In this document: positions 34,002 through 42,466 of the stretch, one piece after another
How the letters are laid out: each line of letters begins with the position of its first letter
How positions within the stretch are numbered: position 1 is the stretch's first letter
NCBI RefSeq assembly: GCF_042654345.1
Contig: NZ_JBHSGB010000005.1
Span: forward strand, 124,001 to 188,000
Reading direction: 5' to 3'
Origin: Pararheinheimera marina
GTDB lineage: Bacteria > Pseudomonadota > Gammaproteobacteria > Enterobacterales > Alteromonadaceae
Length of the DNA stretch: 64,000 nt
Position numbers and translations under genes: made by a program
Notes under the pieces: generated by a model
Databases searched by the model: none
Told to the model about the DNA's origin: nothing
The model's input: the letters and a program-made list of their open reading frames with translations, nothing else

Positions 34002-34269
34002 ACCACTGACCACCGAAGATGGTGAGTTACGTGAAGACCTGACCGACAAAGAATTAGACCAGTTCCGGCCAGCCGCCGAAGTGCTGCCAGCCCATTTGTT
34101 TGAACAGCTGAAACAACTGAATAAGGGCGGCCGCCCAGTGTCGGAAAACCCGAAAGTGTCTACCACTATCCGGTTTGATGCCGATGTAGTGAACGCCTTT
34201 AAGGCCACAGGCAAAGGCTGGCAAACCCGCATGAACAACGCCCTGAAAGAATGGCTGGCAACGCACTAA
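33985..34269 (+). CDS. brnA: BrnA-family antitoxin
   Basis: 94 aa. The N-terminal half wraps the toxin (DLTDKELDQFRPAAEVLP), and the C-terminal ribbon-helix-helix binds DNA (PKVSTTIRFDADVVNAFKATGKGWQTRMNNALKEWL), the hallmark of BrnA. Neutralises BrnT and represses the pair, probably through the palindrome at 33675. Confidence 0.93.
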   Translation: MATANRPLTTEDGELREDLTDKELDQFRPAAEVLPAHLFEQLKQLNKGGRPVSENPKVSTTIRFDADVVNAFKATGKGWQTRMNNALKEWLATH

Positions 34270-34298
34270 AGCTACGGCTTAATTAAATTAGGTGACTT

Positions 34299-34595
34299 AT
34301 GTATTTTTCAGTGGGTATTGAGACACCAAACGACGACACAGAGGCCTATAGCCTGGTGGTGCCAGCGCTGTGCATAGGGTCGTACCGCTGCTACAGTGCC
34401 GCCGATACTGAAAACGACATTGCAGCCATGGCAACCGAAGCTATTCAGTTAATGCTGGAAACCATGAAGGAAGACGGATTTCCAGTGGCTGAGTTAAGGG
34501 ATTCAGGCAAGCTAACTTACAGGCAGCTCGCCGATTACCAAGACTGTGACAACTGGCTGTTGTTGCATGTGGATGTTTCAGCGTTTATGAATTAA
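34299..34595 (+). CDS. HicB-like protein without adjacent HicA
   Basis: 98 aa. YFSVGIETPNDDTEAYSLVVPAL and AADTENDIAAMATEAIQLMLETMKEDGFPV follow the HicB fold (partial RNase H-like strand order with the helix MATEAIQLML). The usual DNA-binding C-terminus is replaced by a short beta end. No HicA-sized toxin gene lies nearby, so it is an orphan. Its own function is unclear. Confidence 0.7.
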   Translation: MYFSVGIETPNDDTEAYSLVVPALCIGSYRCYSAADTENDIAAMATEAIQLMLETMKEDGFPVAELRDSGKLTYRQLADYQDCDNWLLLHVDVSAFMN

Positions 34596-34600
34596 AACAA

Positions 34601-34625
34601 AGGCCGGAAATCCGGCCTTTTGCTT
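34601..34625. terminator. Terminator between the toxin-antitoxin block and the portal gene
   Basis: AAGGCCGG/CCGGCCTT with loop AAAT, followed by TTGCTT on the plus strand and by a T-rich stretch on the minus strand. The convergent genes on either side can share it. Confidence 0.8.
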
Positions 34626-34658
34626 ATGCGTTAAGCTGGCAGCTCCACGCATAACGCA

Positions 34659-35693
34659 TTACTGAGGCTTCGCCTCACCCGTCGTTAAATCAAACACCAG
34701 TTTCAGGTGCTTTGACACCTCAGCGTCACGCGCCACTGCGTCCACCATAATGTTAATCAGCGGGCGGGTTTCGCTTTTAAAATACACCGTGTCGTATTTG
34801 GTCGGGTCGCCAAGGCCAGCGGTGTTCACCGGGATCATGCCGCCCAAACCAGCAGGGAACCGGTGGGCGTTAAAGACGTCCTGGGCGCTGACCGACTTCA
34901 CGCTGGCAAACTCGTCTTTGCTTTCAAAGTTACCAACCGGAATAATTTGAATGCCTTTTTCTTTGCCGTTGGGAATATTCACAAACAGCGACCGGAAGTT
35001 GCCCACGCCTTTGCTGTCCTGAATTTTTTGTTTCAGTTCAGCCTCTGTTGTCGGGTCCAGATTCGGGTCGGTGGCGTACATGATAAAACCCATGTGGGCG
35101 CCATTAATGTAGTACTTGCGCCGGAACAGCGTAGCGTCTTCACTCAGCATGGCCGACTGCAGGCCGCCCAGGTAATCAGGGCAACCGTACACCTGCTGCA
35201 CCGGGTCGTAAATTTGCAGCCAGATAATGTCCTTGGGCTTGTAGCGGCGGATCTGGTTGTCGCGCTCCAGCACCGCACAGCCACCGTCAGCGGTAACGCG
35301 GCACCGATACGCAGGCAGCGGGAACAGCCGCAGCACCTGGCCAAAGCCGTTGCGTATTTTCAACAGTGGCACGTCACCAAACTGGATCAGGTTCAAAAAG
35401 GCCGCGCCCACTTCTTGCGCACTCATGCCGCCCGACTGGTAACGGGCCGCCGCCATATTGGCGCGGCTTTGCAAAATACCACCGTGCTGGGCGTTTTTGC
35501 GCGGCAGGTTGGCCAGCAGCTGCCGGTCAATAGGTGGTTCCCAGTACTCGTGGTACTCGTTGAAATACAACGAGTCGTAATCGGTCAGCCAGGTTTTGGG
35601 CATCACGGCTTCAGGCAGGCTGAATACAACAGTGCTGGCAGTGGCTTTAGTGCCGGCTGTTTCTTCGGTGGTGGTTAGTGCTGGATGGCCCAT
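34659..35693 (-). CDS. Portal protein (P2 gpQ-like)
   Basis: 344 aa, equal to P2 gpQ. The N-terminus carries PxxxxLA-type linker and YYEPPIDR-like segment (EYWEPPIDRQLLANLPRKNAQHGG). The core has YKPKDIIWLQIYDPVQQVYGCPDYLGGLQSAMLSEDATLFRRKYYINGAHMGF, conserved in this family. Forms the dodecameric DNA entry ring. Read on the minus strand after the terminase; the coding regions overlap by 19 bases. Confidence 0.95.
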   Translation of the reverse strand: MGHPALTTTEETAGTKATASTVVFSLPEAVMPKTWLTDYDSLYFNEYHEYWEPPIDRQLLANLPRKNAQHGGILQSRANMAAARYQSGGMSAQEVGAAFLNLIQFGDVPLLKIRNGFGQVLRLFPLPAYRCRVTADGGCAVLERDNQIRRYKPKDIIWLQIYDPVQQVYGCPDYLGGLQSAMLSEDATLFRRKYYINGAHMGFIMYATDPNLDPTTEAELKQKIQDSKGVGNFRSLFVNIPNGKEKGIQIIPVGNFESKDEFASVKSVSAQDVFNAHRFPAGLGGMIPVNTAGLGDPTKYDTVYFKSETRPLINIMVDAVARDAEVSKHLKLVFDLTTGEAKPQ

Positions 35694-37474
35694 GATGATT
35701 TTCTCTGGTGTTGATGGGTTAAAGGTTCGTTGATCACGGCGTGAGCCGTGGCAAAAAATACGTCGGCATGGCCGGTAGTTTGGTCGCGGCTGGCTTTAAA
35801 GGTCATGGCACCGCCGCTGTCGGTCATGGTGCGGCGAATCGCCAGGCAGCTCATGGCAATGTCTTTGTGGCTGGCGTCCCACTCAATGCGGCCGCCCTCG
35901 ATCACCTCCACCATTTTTAACACCAGCCTGGTTTTACTGCCCACGCTGTAATGAATGGCGGTCGCCTCGCGGGGGTAAAGCGTGGTCAGGGAGTCGAACA
36001 CCCCAGCGCCAATGCCGGTGGTGTCCACGCCAATGTAGGTAACGCGATACTTTGCATAAATTTTCTGAATTTCGGCCACATGGTGGCTAAAGTTCAGGCC
36101 GCGCCAGTAGTGTTTCTCCAGAATACGGAATTTCTCGCCGCTGTTGGCGGGCGGTGCCACCACCACCAGCGTGGCGTTGTCGCGGGTACGGCTGGGGTCG
36201 TAGCCCAGCCACACCTCGCGGTTACCAAAGGGCCGGGGCGCTGCTGGTTTGTGGTCCTGCCAGTGGGCAGAATCCACCATGCAGCGCTCCAGGTCGGTGA
36301 ATTTGAATATGCTGAGCGCATCATCCACAAATACGCACATAAACAGGTTGGCAAAATCGTCGGCGTTGTATTCGTCGCGCAGCTCGTCCAGGTCGAACAG
36401 TTCACAGCCGCCTGCTATGGCGTCTTCAATGGTCACCACAAAGCGCCATTGCTTATCCGGGCATAAACGGCCGCCGTCGCGCAGTGCGTCAAAACTGGGG
36501 AACTCTATGTTTTCCCGCTCTGGTTTGCCCTGGCGCCAGTGGTCGCCGGTCCAGAACGAATACGCCGGGTGTGCCTTGGTGCTGGGGGTTGAAAAGTAGG
36601 TTTTCCGCCATTTTTTGTGGGTAGCCATGGCACTGGCCAGCTTGTTCAGCTCGTCAAACTTACCTATCCAGAAATACTCGTCAATGTACACATGGCCGTG
36701 GTAACTCTGCGCCGTTTTGCTGTTGGTACTTAAAAACCTCAGTTCAGCGTCACCATGCGCGGTGTGCAGCACAATTGGGTTGCCGGACAGCTCAATTTCA
36801 AAAAACTGCTGAGCAATGGCAATAATGTAGCTGCGGAATACTTCGGCCTGGCTGCGGCTGGCGGAAAGGAATATCTGCGGGTCGCCGGTCAGTGTGGCCT
36901 GTTCAAAGGCTTCACCGGCAAAATAATAGGTGGCACCAATTTGGCGGCTTTTGAGTATGTCGCGTATGCGTTGGTGCAAATTCGCGTGCATGGTTTTCTG
37001 GTAGCCAAACAGCGTGTCGTGCCACACGGCAAAATCTTCTGCGGTCAAGTGGCTAACATCGTTTTTCTTTTTCCGGCCTTTGCGTGGCTTGCCGTCTTTA
37101 TCGTCTGCTGCATGGCCAGCGGCGGAACGTTTGCCGGCGGGCTGGGTATCGCCGCCACCAGCGGCCGCAATGGCTTCGCGGTGCATGGCTTCAATGCGCT
37201 GTTTTTTCAGCTGAACGTGCTTGCCGATCAGCATGTCAAGTTCTTTAATCTGGTTCTGGGATTTGTCCGGTATGTCGGTTAACAGCACAATGCGCCGGGC
37301 AATGGCTTCGTCTATTTCTTCTTCCCGCAGCAGGTCACGCCAGCCGTATTTGTCGGCCCAGTGGTAAATAATACGGGCGTTGGGCAGGGCCAGGTCGTCG
37401 CGGATCTCGTCTGGGGTCCAGCGTTTTAAATACAGACGTTTTGCCGCTTCTCGAAGCTCTGGGGAGTAGGCCAT
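35675..37474 (-). CDS. Terminase large (ATPase/nuclease) subunit, P2 gpP-like
   Basis: 599 aa (P2 gpP 590). The N-terminus has a DNA-binding helical segment (YLKRWTPDEIRDDLALPNARIIYHWADKYGW). Walker-like KSRQIGATYYFAGEAFE lies near residue 193, and the HVYIDEYFWIGKFDEL Walker B follows. The nuclease domain shows acidic sites in WLGYDPSRTRDN and YIGVDTTGIGAGVFD. Packages DNA through the portal. Divergent from the scaffold gene across a 195-base control region. Confidence 0.96.
   Translation of the reverse strand: MAYSPELREAAKRLYLKRWTPDEIRDDLALPNARIIYHWADKYGWRDLLREEEIDEAIARRIVLLTDIPDKSQNQIKELDMLIGKHVQLKKQRIEAMHREAIAAAGGGDTQPAGKRSAAGHAADDKDGKPRKGRKKKNDVSHLTAEDFAVWHDTLFGYQKTMHANLHQRIRDILKSRQIGATYYFAGEAFEQATLTGDPQIFLSASRSQAEVFRSYIIAIAQQFFEIELSGNPIVLHTAHGDAELRFLSTNSKTAQSYHGHVYIDEYFWIGKFDELNKLASAMATHKKWRKTYFSTPSTKAHPAYSFWTGDHWRQGKPERENIEFPSFDALRDGGRLCPDKQWRFVVTIEDAIAGGCELFDLDELRDEYNADDFANLFMCVFVDDALSIFKFTDLERCMVDSAHWQDHKPAAPRPFGNREVWLGYDPSRTRDNATLVVVAPPANSGEKFRILEKHYWRGLNFSHHVAEIQKIYAKYRVTYIGVDTTGIGAGVFDSLTTLYPREATAIHYSVGSKTRLVLKMVEVIEGGRIEWDASHKDIAMSCLAIRRTMTDSGGAMTFKASRDQTTGHADVFFATAHAVINEPLTHQHQRKSSWAIQH
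37382..37389 (+). other. KOPS octamer (GGGCAGGG) inside the prophage
   Basis: GGGNAGGG on the plus strand within the terminase gene, same polarity as the left host arm. Confidence 0.4.
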
Positions 37475-37502
37475 AAATACAGAAAATTGCCGGAAGGTTG
37501 AT

Positions 37503-37520
37503 TACACTGGCCCCAGTGTA
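37503..37520. promoter_or_regulatory. Palindrome in the divergent late-promoter region
   Basis: TACACTGG-CC-CCAGTGTA is a perfect 8-bp-arm palindrome between the terminase (leftward) and scaffold (rightward) genes, where P2 has its divergent Ogr-dependent late promoters. It is not the TGT-N12-ACA form of P2 sites, so its link to the Ogr-like protein is a guess. Confidence 0.45.
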
Positions 37521-37669
37521 TGGCCTGCACAAATGGCATAAACAAAGATATTTTCCAAACTATTCCGAATATCAAAAAATCGGAACTCACCAGAAATTCA
37601 CGCCGTGATAACCCGTTGCCATGGGCTTAAGCTGTTCGCAAATCGGCAGTTTTAAGACAGAGCGGGTAC

Positions 37670-38602
37670 ATGCCAAAGCAAACAGGTTGGGTCATTGTGG
37701 CCACAGAAGGCGCCACCATCGACAAGCGCATTATTTCAAAGCAGTGGATCCAGGATATGGCCGACACCTATTCGGCATCTGAATACACGGCGCTGATCTG
37801 GCCTGAGCATTTCCGCAGCACCTGGGGGCCGTTTGAAGGCAAAAACTGGGGCACGGTAGACGAACTAAAAGCCGCCGTGGTAGATGGCGCGTTACGGCTG
37901 TTCGCCAAACTCACCGGCAACGATTACCTGCTGGCTGCCAACAAAGACGGCCAAAAGCTGTTTATGTCCATTGAGCCAGACCCAGACTACAAAGGCACAG
38001 GCAAAGCCTATTTAACTGGCCTGGCTGTCACCGATTCACCAGCATCCACTGGCACCACACGGCTGAAGTTCAGCGTGGGTGAGCGTAGCCATGACGTTGA
38101 AGTCAGCCAACTGGAAGCGCTGTTAAGCACCGATTTCATCAAAGAAGAAACCACCGAAGGACAAGCCAAGGAAAACGGCCTGTTTGCCGCTCTGCAGAAC
38201 CTTTTAAACAAATTCAAAACGCCAGAACCGGCAACCGACAAACCCGAGGTAAACCCCATGGATAAAGAACAGTTCGCGGCCCTGATGGGCAAAATTGACG
38301 GCATTGACAAAAAAGTCGGTGAGCTGGAAGGCAAAGTAAATGAATTCAGCAAAAAGCCTGAAGCCGTCGCCAGTACAGGTGCCGACACAGGCGCAGATAC
38401 TGGCAAAGAAAAGCCAGCCGACAAGCCAGAAGAAAAACAGGCCGCCATTACCGCTGAGCAGTTCAGCCAGCTGACGCAATCCATCACCAGCCTGACTGCC
38501 AAAGTGGATGGCATGGACACGCAGTTTAAAAAGCTGGCCGGTGAAACCGCAGGCCAGGAACCGGACAAGGCAGGCCAGGGCCAAGCCTACGCCGTCGTTT
38601 AA
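37670..38602 (+). CDS. Capsid scaffolding protein/protease (P2 gpO-like)
   Basis: 310 aa. The N-terminal serine protease domain has Asp18 (TIDKRI) and His47 (WPEHFR), matching the reported Asp19/His48 of P2 gpO. Ser100 in FMSIEPDPDY is the probable nucleophile. After GKAYLTGLAVTDSPASTG comes a long Lys/Glu/Ala-rich scaffold tail with heptad character (IDGIDKKVGELEGKVNEFSKK). It assembles the procapsid and cleaves the capsid, portal and itself. Confidence 0.93.
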   Translation: MPKQTGWVIVATEGATIDKRIISKQWIQDMADTYSASEYTALIWPEHFRSTWGPFEGKNWGTVDELKAAVVDGALRLFAKLTGNDYLLAANKDGQKLFMSIEPDPDYKGTGKAYLTGLAVTDSPASTGTTRLKFSVGERSHDVEVSQLEALLSTDFIKEETTEGQAKENGLFAALQNLLNKFKTPEPATDKPEVNPMDKEQFAALMGKIDGIDKKVGELEGKVNEFSKKPEAVASTGADTGADTGKEKPADKPEEKQAAITAEQFSQLTQSITSLTAKVDGMDTQFKKLAGETAGQEPDKAGQGQAYAVV

Positions 38603-38654
38603 TCGCTGCCAGTCAGCTTAAACCACCGTCAAAAATTAGCAGCGAGAACAACAC

Positions 38655-39683
38655 ATGAACCTGACGAAATTAGCCACAGCATGTATTAAGGCGTACAGCG
38701 CACAACTGGCAAAAGCCTATGAAGTAGAAAACACCAGTGAACAGTTTGCTGTCACAGGCCCGATGGAAACCCGCCTGAAAGCCGCCTTGCTGGATTCATC
38801 CGAGTTTTTACGCATGATCACCACGCTGGACGTGGACCAAATTAAAGGCCAGGTGGTCAGCGTCGGGAATACCGGCATTGCCACAGGCCGTAAAGCCGGT
38901 GCCCGTTTTACCAGCGGCCAGGGCGTGGACGGTAACCAATACGAGTTACGCGAAACCGATTCCTGTGCCTATGTAGACTGGGGCACGCTGGCCGTATGGG
39001 CCAATGCGGGCACCGAACAGCAGTTTATGAAGCTTATGAGCGAAAACGCGACGCAGCGTTTTGCCCTGGACATTCTGCGCGTTGGTTTTAACGGCACCTC
39101 AGCCGCTGCCAACACCGACCCAGACGCCAACCCGTTAGGTCAGGACGTGAATATCGGCTGGCACCAGTTGGTCACCACCAACGCGCCGGATCAGATCATG
39201 ACCGACGACATTTACTTTAACCCGGACGCTACTGGCGAGCTGGCCGACGGTGAATACAAAACGCTGGATGCCATTGTGACTGAGCTGCGCTTAACGCTTA
39301 TTCCAGAGCAGCTGCGCAACGACCCGCGCTTAGTGGTGCTGGTGGGTAGCGACCTGGTAGCCGCAGCACAAATCAAGCTGATGAACCAAGCCGACAAACC
39401 CACAGAGCGCGTGGCAGCCTCGCAAATGGATAAATCCATTGGCGGCCTGCGGGCGTATACGCCGCCGTTTTTCCCAGGTAAACGCCTGGTGGTAACACTG
39501 CTGTCAAACCTGCACTGCTACACGCAAAAAGGCACCCGTTCGCGCAAATCAGAAAACGTGGAAGACCGCAAACGCTGGGAAGACAAATACTGGCGTTATG
39601 AAGGCTACGCAGTGGAAGACTACGAAGCCTATGCAGCGGTGGACGAATCGGCCATGAACATTGGTCCGGCTCCAGCGCCATAA
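38655..39683 (+). CDS. Major capsid protein (P2 gpN-like)
   Basis: 342 aa (P2 gpN 357). FLRMITTLDVDQIKGQVVSVGNTGIATGRK resembles the N-arm/E-loop region; the C-terminal part has RYEGYAVEDYEAYAAVDESAMNI, typical of gpN. A cleavage site for the scaffold protease is expected in the first 30 residues. Second gene of the capsid operon. Confidence 0.95.
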   Translation: MNLTKLATACIKAYSAQLAKAYEVENTSEQFAVTGPMETRLKAALLDSSEFLRMITTLDVDQIKGQVVSVGNTGIATGRKAGARFTSGQGVDGNQYELRETDSCAYVDWGTLAVWANAGTEQQFMKLMSENATQRFALDILRVGFNGTSAAANTDPDANPLGQDVNIGWHQLVTTNAPDQIMTDDIYFNPDATGELADGEYKTLDAIVTELRLTLIPEQLRNDPRLVVLVGSDLVAAAQIKLMNQADKPTERVAASQMDKSIGGLRAYTPPFFPGKRLVVTLLSNLHCYTQKGTRSRKSENVEDRKRWEDKYWRYEGYAVEDYEAYAAVDESAMNIGPAPAP

Positions 39684-39748
39684 CCAAAAAAGATTGAACG
39701 CCGGGTGTGAAAGCACCCGGTAAGCCAGAGCAAAAAGAAGGAATGCCC

Positions 39749-40066
39749 ATGGGTGCCATTGCCAACTTTAAAAAACGCCGTGACGCTGAGCGCCGCGAAA
39801 AGGCGCAGCCACAGCAACCCGCTGAACAGGCCAGCACTGAACTGCAGCAAGCCGCTGCTGAGGTGGAAGGCGCAGCCGATCAGGTGAATGATGCAGCTGG
39901 TCAAGTGGCAGGTGCAGCGGACGAACTGGCTGACACAGCGCAGGCTATTGGTGATGCCACGGCCGAGCTGAAGGAAGCCACTGCAGAGTTAAAAAAGCCG
40001 TCGGCGGGGCAAAAATCCTCGCCTGGCGCGAAAGCAGGCAAGCAGAACGTCAACTCGAAAAAGTAA
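39749..40066 (+). CDS. Ala/Glu-rich coiled-coil protein, probable N-terminal part of a frameshifted small terminase
   Basis: 105 aa. ATG 39749 is chosen because AAGAAGGA sits 6 bases upstream; an ATG at 39743 is too close to it. MGAIANFKKRRDAERREKA is basic, then a long Ala/Glu/Asp coiled coil (ELQQAAAEVEGAADQVNDAA) and a Lys-rich end. The reading frame passes A_AAA_AAG at 39991-39997. The overlapping -1 frame encodes the conserved N-terminus of terminase small subunit but has no start codon of its own. Short product alone or fusion with the next gene are both possible. Confidence 0.65.
   Translation: MGAIANFKKRRDAERREKAQPQQPAEQASTELQQAAAEVEGAADQVNDAAGQVAGAADELADTAQAIGDATAELKEATAELKKPSAGQKSSPGAKAGKQNVNSKK
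39991..40023 (+). promoter_or_regulatory. Candidate programmed -1 frameshift signal into the terminase small subunit
   Basis: Slippery A_AAA_AAG (39991-39997) in phase with the coiled-coil frame (TTA AAA AAG), a five-base spacer, then stem GGCGGGG (40003-40009) with CCTCGCC (40017-40023), seven pairs with one G-U, loop CAAAAAT. This is the dnaX-type arrangement. A G_AAA_AAG at 40057-40063 just before the TAA is a weaker alternative. Confidence 0.65.
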
Positions 40067-40188
40067 GGCAGACCGGCAGCGCTGAGTATGCACCCAGCCT
40101 GCACCTGCAACTGATTGAGCTGGACAACGATTTAAAGCGCCTGAAAGACCTGGACAGGCGCAGCGACAAAATAGCCCACAAACGGGAC

Positions 40189-40731
40189 GTGTTACTGCCC
40201 AAGTGGTTGCCGATAGTGGACGACTACCTGAAGGCTGCCAGCCAGCCAAAAGGCAGGCTGAACGACCACCCGATTTTCGCCTGGTGCGTAGTGTGGCTGT
40301 TTGATGTGGGCGAACTGGGAAAAGGCATTGATATGGCCTTTAAAGCCATAGAGCTGGGCCAGCCAATGGCTGGGGCCATTAAGCGTAAATGGCCAGGCTT
40401 TGTGGCAGACACCGTGTTTGATTGGGCTGAACAGCAGGCCGAACTGGGCCACAGCGTAGAGCCGTATTTCAGCAGGGTGTTTAACCAAGTAAAGGCACAG
40501 TGGAAGCTGCCAGAACCGGTTAGCAGCAAGTTTTACAAATTCGCCGGGCTGCAGCTGATTCGCAGCGCGACCGGTGAAGTAACACCAAGCCATGTGGGTG
40601 ACGTAGAGCGGCTAAAAGAAGCCGATCGGCTGCTGGAAAAGGCTGCCGAGCTTTACCAACACGCACAGGTAAAAACAGTCCGAGCCAAAATTGCCATGCG
40701 TTTAAGGGCGATAGAGGCGGGGACAGGTTAA
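40189..40731 (+). CDS. Terminase small subunit (P2 gpM-like); N-terminus supplied from upstream frame
   Basis: The segment LLPKWLPIVDDYLKAA through VWLFDVGELGKGIDMAFKAIELGQPM, with KFYKFAGLQLIRSA and LKEADRLLEKAAELYQ, matches P2 gpM. GTG 40189 is the first standard start in the frame, yet the family N-terminus is encoded before it: from about 40033 the same frame reads SAEYAPSLHLQLIELDNDLK and then LKDLDRRSDKIAHKRD, as in gpM. That frame is closed at 39952-39954 and has no ATG, GTG or TTG before 40189, so translation most likely enters it by a -1 shift. The gene probably functions as a fusion. Confidence 0.85.
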   Translation: MLLPKWLPIVDDYLKAASQPKGRLNDHPIFAWCVVWLFDVGELGKGIDMAFKAIELGQPMAGAIKRKWPGFVADTVFDWAEQQAELGHSVEPYFSRVFNQVKAQWKLPEPVSSKFYKFAGLQLIRSATGEVTPSHVGDVERLKEADRLLEKAAELYQHAQVKTVRAKIAMRLRAIEAGTG

Positions 40732-40837
40732 AGGCTCCAACCCTCCAGTGCGCTAACCGAGCGGCTAACAGGCGACTGTTAAAACCGCAGTGACGTTAAC
40801 CGCACTGAACCTATTAACGAGTGAGTGAGGCAGTGCA

Positions 40838-41299
40838 ATGAGCGGTTTTGGTTTTGAGTCACCAGCACAGGCAAGCGTTGTTATCGACGCCGCCAGCGGC
40901 TGGCCAGAACTGTCTACCGGCGAATTTCGCCAGCACCGCCGCATTCCTGAATTTTTTGAAGAGGCGGTAATTGCCGACTCACTCAACCGCAGCGTAGCGG
41001 AAATACAGCTGCAGATTACCGAGTTTTTGAAACTGGCAAGCGCTGACAAGGACGTCACTTTTACCCTGGGTGCAAACCTCGCTCCTGAATTCAGTGAGCA
41101 GCAAATCAGTATTTACCGGGGCGCGGTGTATGCCCGTTCCCATGCCGATTTGCTGGGGTATTTTTCTGCCGTGGACCAAAAGGAAGCCGGCAACAACAAA
41201 GCGCAGGACAGCGCACAGCAGGACGCCATTTTAGCCCAATCTAACCGCGCAATCCGTCTGCAGTTAGGCCAAGGCCGTGCCGGAGTGCATACCCTATGA
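40838..41299 (+). CDS. Head completion/stabilisation protein (P2 gpL-like)
   Basis: 153 aa. SGFGFESPAQASVVIDAASGWPELSTGEFRQHRRIPE with the segment LGANLAPEFSEQQISIYRGAVYARSHADLLG follows gpL. Closes filled heads as part of the neck. The stop overlaps the next ATG by four bases. The preceding 106 bases are non-coding. Confidence 0.88.
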   Translation: MSGFGFESPAQASVVIDAASGWPELSTGEFRQHRRIPEFFEEAVIADSLNRSVAEIQLQITEFLKLASADKDVTFTLGANLAPEFSEQQISIYRGAVYARSHADLLGYFSAVDQKEAGNNKAQDSAQQDAILAQSNRAIRLQLGQGRAGVHTL

Positions 41300-41784
41300 G
41301 CCAGACCAAAACCCAGCTGCAGCAAGTCACCGAATTTTTACTGGCAGGCTTAACCCCTTTTGTGAAAGCCAACCAAATTGACGCCTGGCAAGAGAACGGC
41401 CAACTGATCATCAGCTCTGAAGATTTAGGCGACGGCGGCTATCGCATTGCTAAGTGGAAACACAACGCGGTGATTGCCTTTGAGAAGTTCCCACACAAAA
41501 AAGTGAATCCGTACAACCTGCTGGCCATGCTGGCAGCGTTTTTACACGACAGCGGATGGCCGCGTGACCAATTCGGCCTGAGCGATCCCACGCTGGATAT
41601 TGACCCGAACAGCGCAGACAGCGTGTTGGTGTTGGTTGAAATTGAACTGTTGGACGACGTGGATTTAATACCAGACGCCAGCGGCCCCGTGTTGTTTATG
41701 GGCAACCGCTACCGCGTGGCACTGGTGCCAGTGAACGTGGCCGAAACGGTGGACGTGCAGGTGCAAACAGGCGGTGACGCATGA
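41296..41784 (+). CDS. Tail completion protein (P2 gpR-like)
   Basis: 162 aa. WKHNAVIAFEKFPHKKVNPYNLLAMLAAFLHDSGWPRDQFGLSDPTLDI is the gpR signature. Acts with gpS to finish the tail top. Overlaps both neighbours by four bases. Confidence 0.9.
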   Translation: MSQTKTQLQQVTEFLLAGLTPFVKANQIDAWQENGQLIISSEDLGDGGYRIAKWKHNAVIAFEKFPHKKVNPYNLLAMLAAFLHDSGWPRDQFGLSDPTLDIDPNSADSVLVLVEIELLDDVDLIPDASGPVLFMGNRYRVALVPVNVAETVDVQVQTGGDA

Positions 41785-42464
41785 GCGCCCCGCAACTGGT
41801 CATTACCCCGAACAAAGAGCAGGCACTCAGCCTGAAAATGCAACTGACGTTACTGGCCCTGCCAAAAAACAAACGGACCCGCATTTTCAAAACGCTGGGC
41901 CGCTATGAAAAACGCCTGGCCGTGCAGCGCATTCGCACCCAAACCGATGTGAGCGGTGCGCCATTTGCTGAACGTAAAAAGCCTAAGAAAGGCAAAAAAA
42001 ACCGACTATTGCAGCGCATGGCTAAAACGCTGGAACCCTTTGTAAAAAACGGCGACAGGTTAGAACTGAAACACAAATCGCCTGCTGTAGGCCGCGTGGC
42101 GGCCCTGCATCAGGAAGGCGGCAACGAAACCATGACCGCCGGCCACATGGTGCGAATTCACCGTAAATCGACCAATTACGATGCGCCATGCAGCCGGGGC
42201 GCTGCCAAAGCGCTGGTGGCTGCCGGGTTTAAGGTGCGAAAAGCCAAAAGCAAGCGCTACCGCAAAGCCACAGTGAATGAAACCCAAGGCCTGATGAACC
42301 AAGACCAGGCCAGTTTGATCCTGCGCAAGCTGCGCGGTAAAGACCCAAAACAAAGCTGGGAAATTCCAGTACCGGCCCGCTCATTTTTGGGCGATTCGGC
42401 AGACAACGTGCAGCAGCAGCTGCTGAGCATTATTGAACAAATTAACAAAGGCAAAAGGGGCTGA
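41781..42464 (+). CDS. Virion morphogenesis / tail completion protein (P2 gpS-like)
   Basis: 227 aa, longer than P2 gpS (150). Basic N-terminal part (NKRTRIFKTLGRYEKRLAVQRIRTQTDVSGAPFAERKKPKKGKK) with the family motif DVSGAPFAERK, then VAALHQEG. The C-terminal SWEIPVPARSFLGDSADNVQQQL matches the conserved end. Two bases separate it from the sheath gene. Confidence 0.88.
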   Translation: MSAPQLVITPNKEQALSLKMQLTLLALPKNKRTRIFKTLGRYEKRLAVQRIRTQTDVSGAPFAERKKPKKGKKNRLLQRMAKTLEPFVKNGDRLELKHKSPAVGRVAALHQEGGNETMTAGHMVRIHRKSTNYDAPCSRGAAKALVAAGFKVRKAKSKRYRKATVNETQGLMNQDQASLILRKLRGKDPKQSWEIPVPARSFLGDSADNVQQQLLSIIEQINKGKRG

Positions 42465-42466
42465 AA

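Noticed and set aside
36755..37282. Long open frame of 175 codons on the plus strand inside the terminase gene
   Set aside because: It is antisense to the well-conserved terminase, has no ribosome-binding site and no recognisable protein.
40015..40017. ATC 40015 as a rare start codon of the terminase small subunit, with GGGG upstream
   Set aside because: Possible, but ATC starts are very rare, while a complete slippery site and stem are present at 39991.
40189..40731. GTG 40189 as the true start of the small terminase subunit
   Set aside because: The conserved N-terminal half of gpM is encoded in the same frame upstream, and no convincing ribosome-binding site precedes the GTG. Kept only as a coordinate for the certain part.
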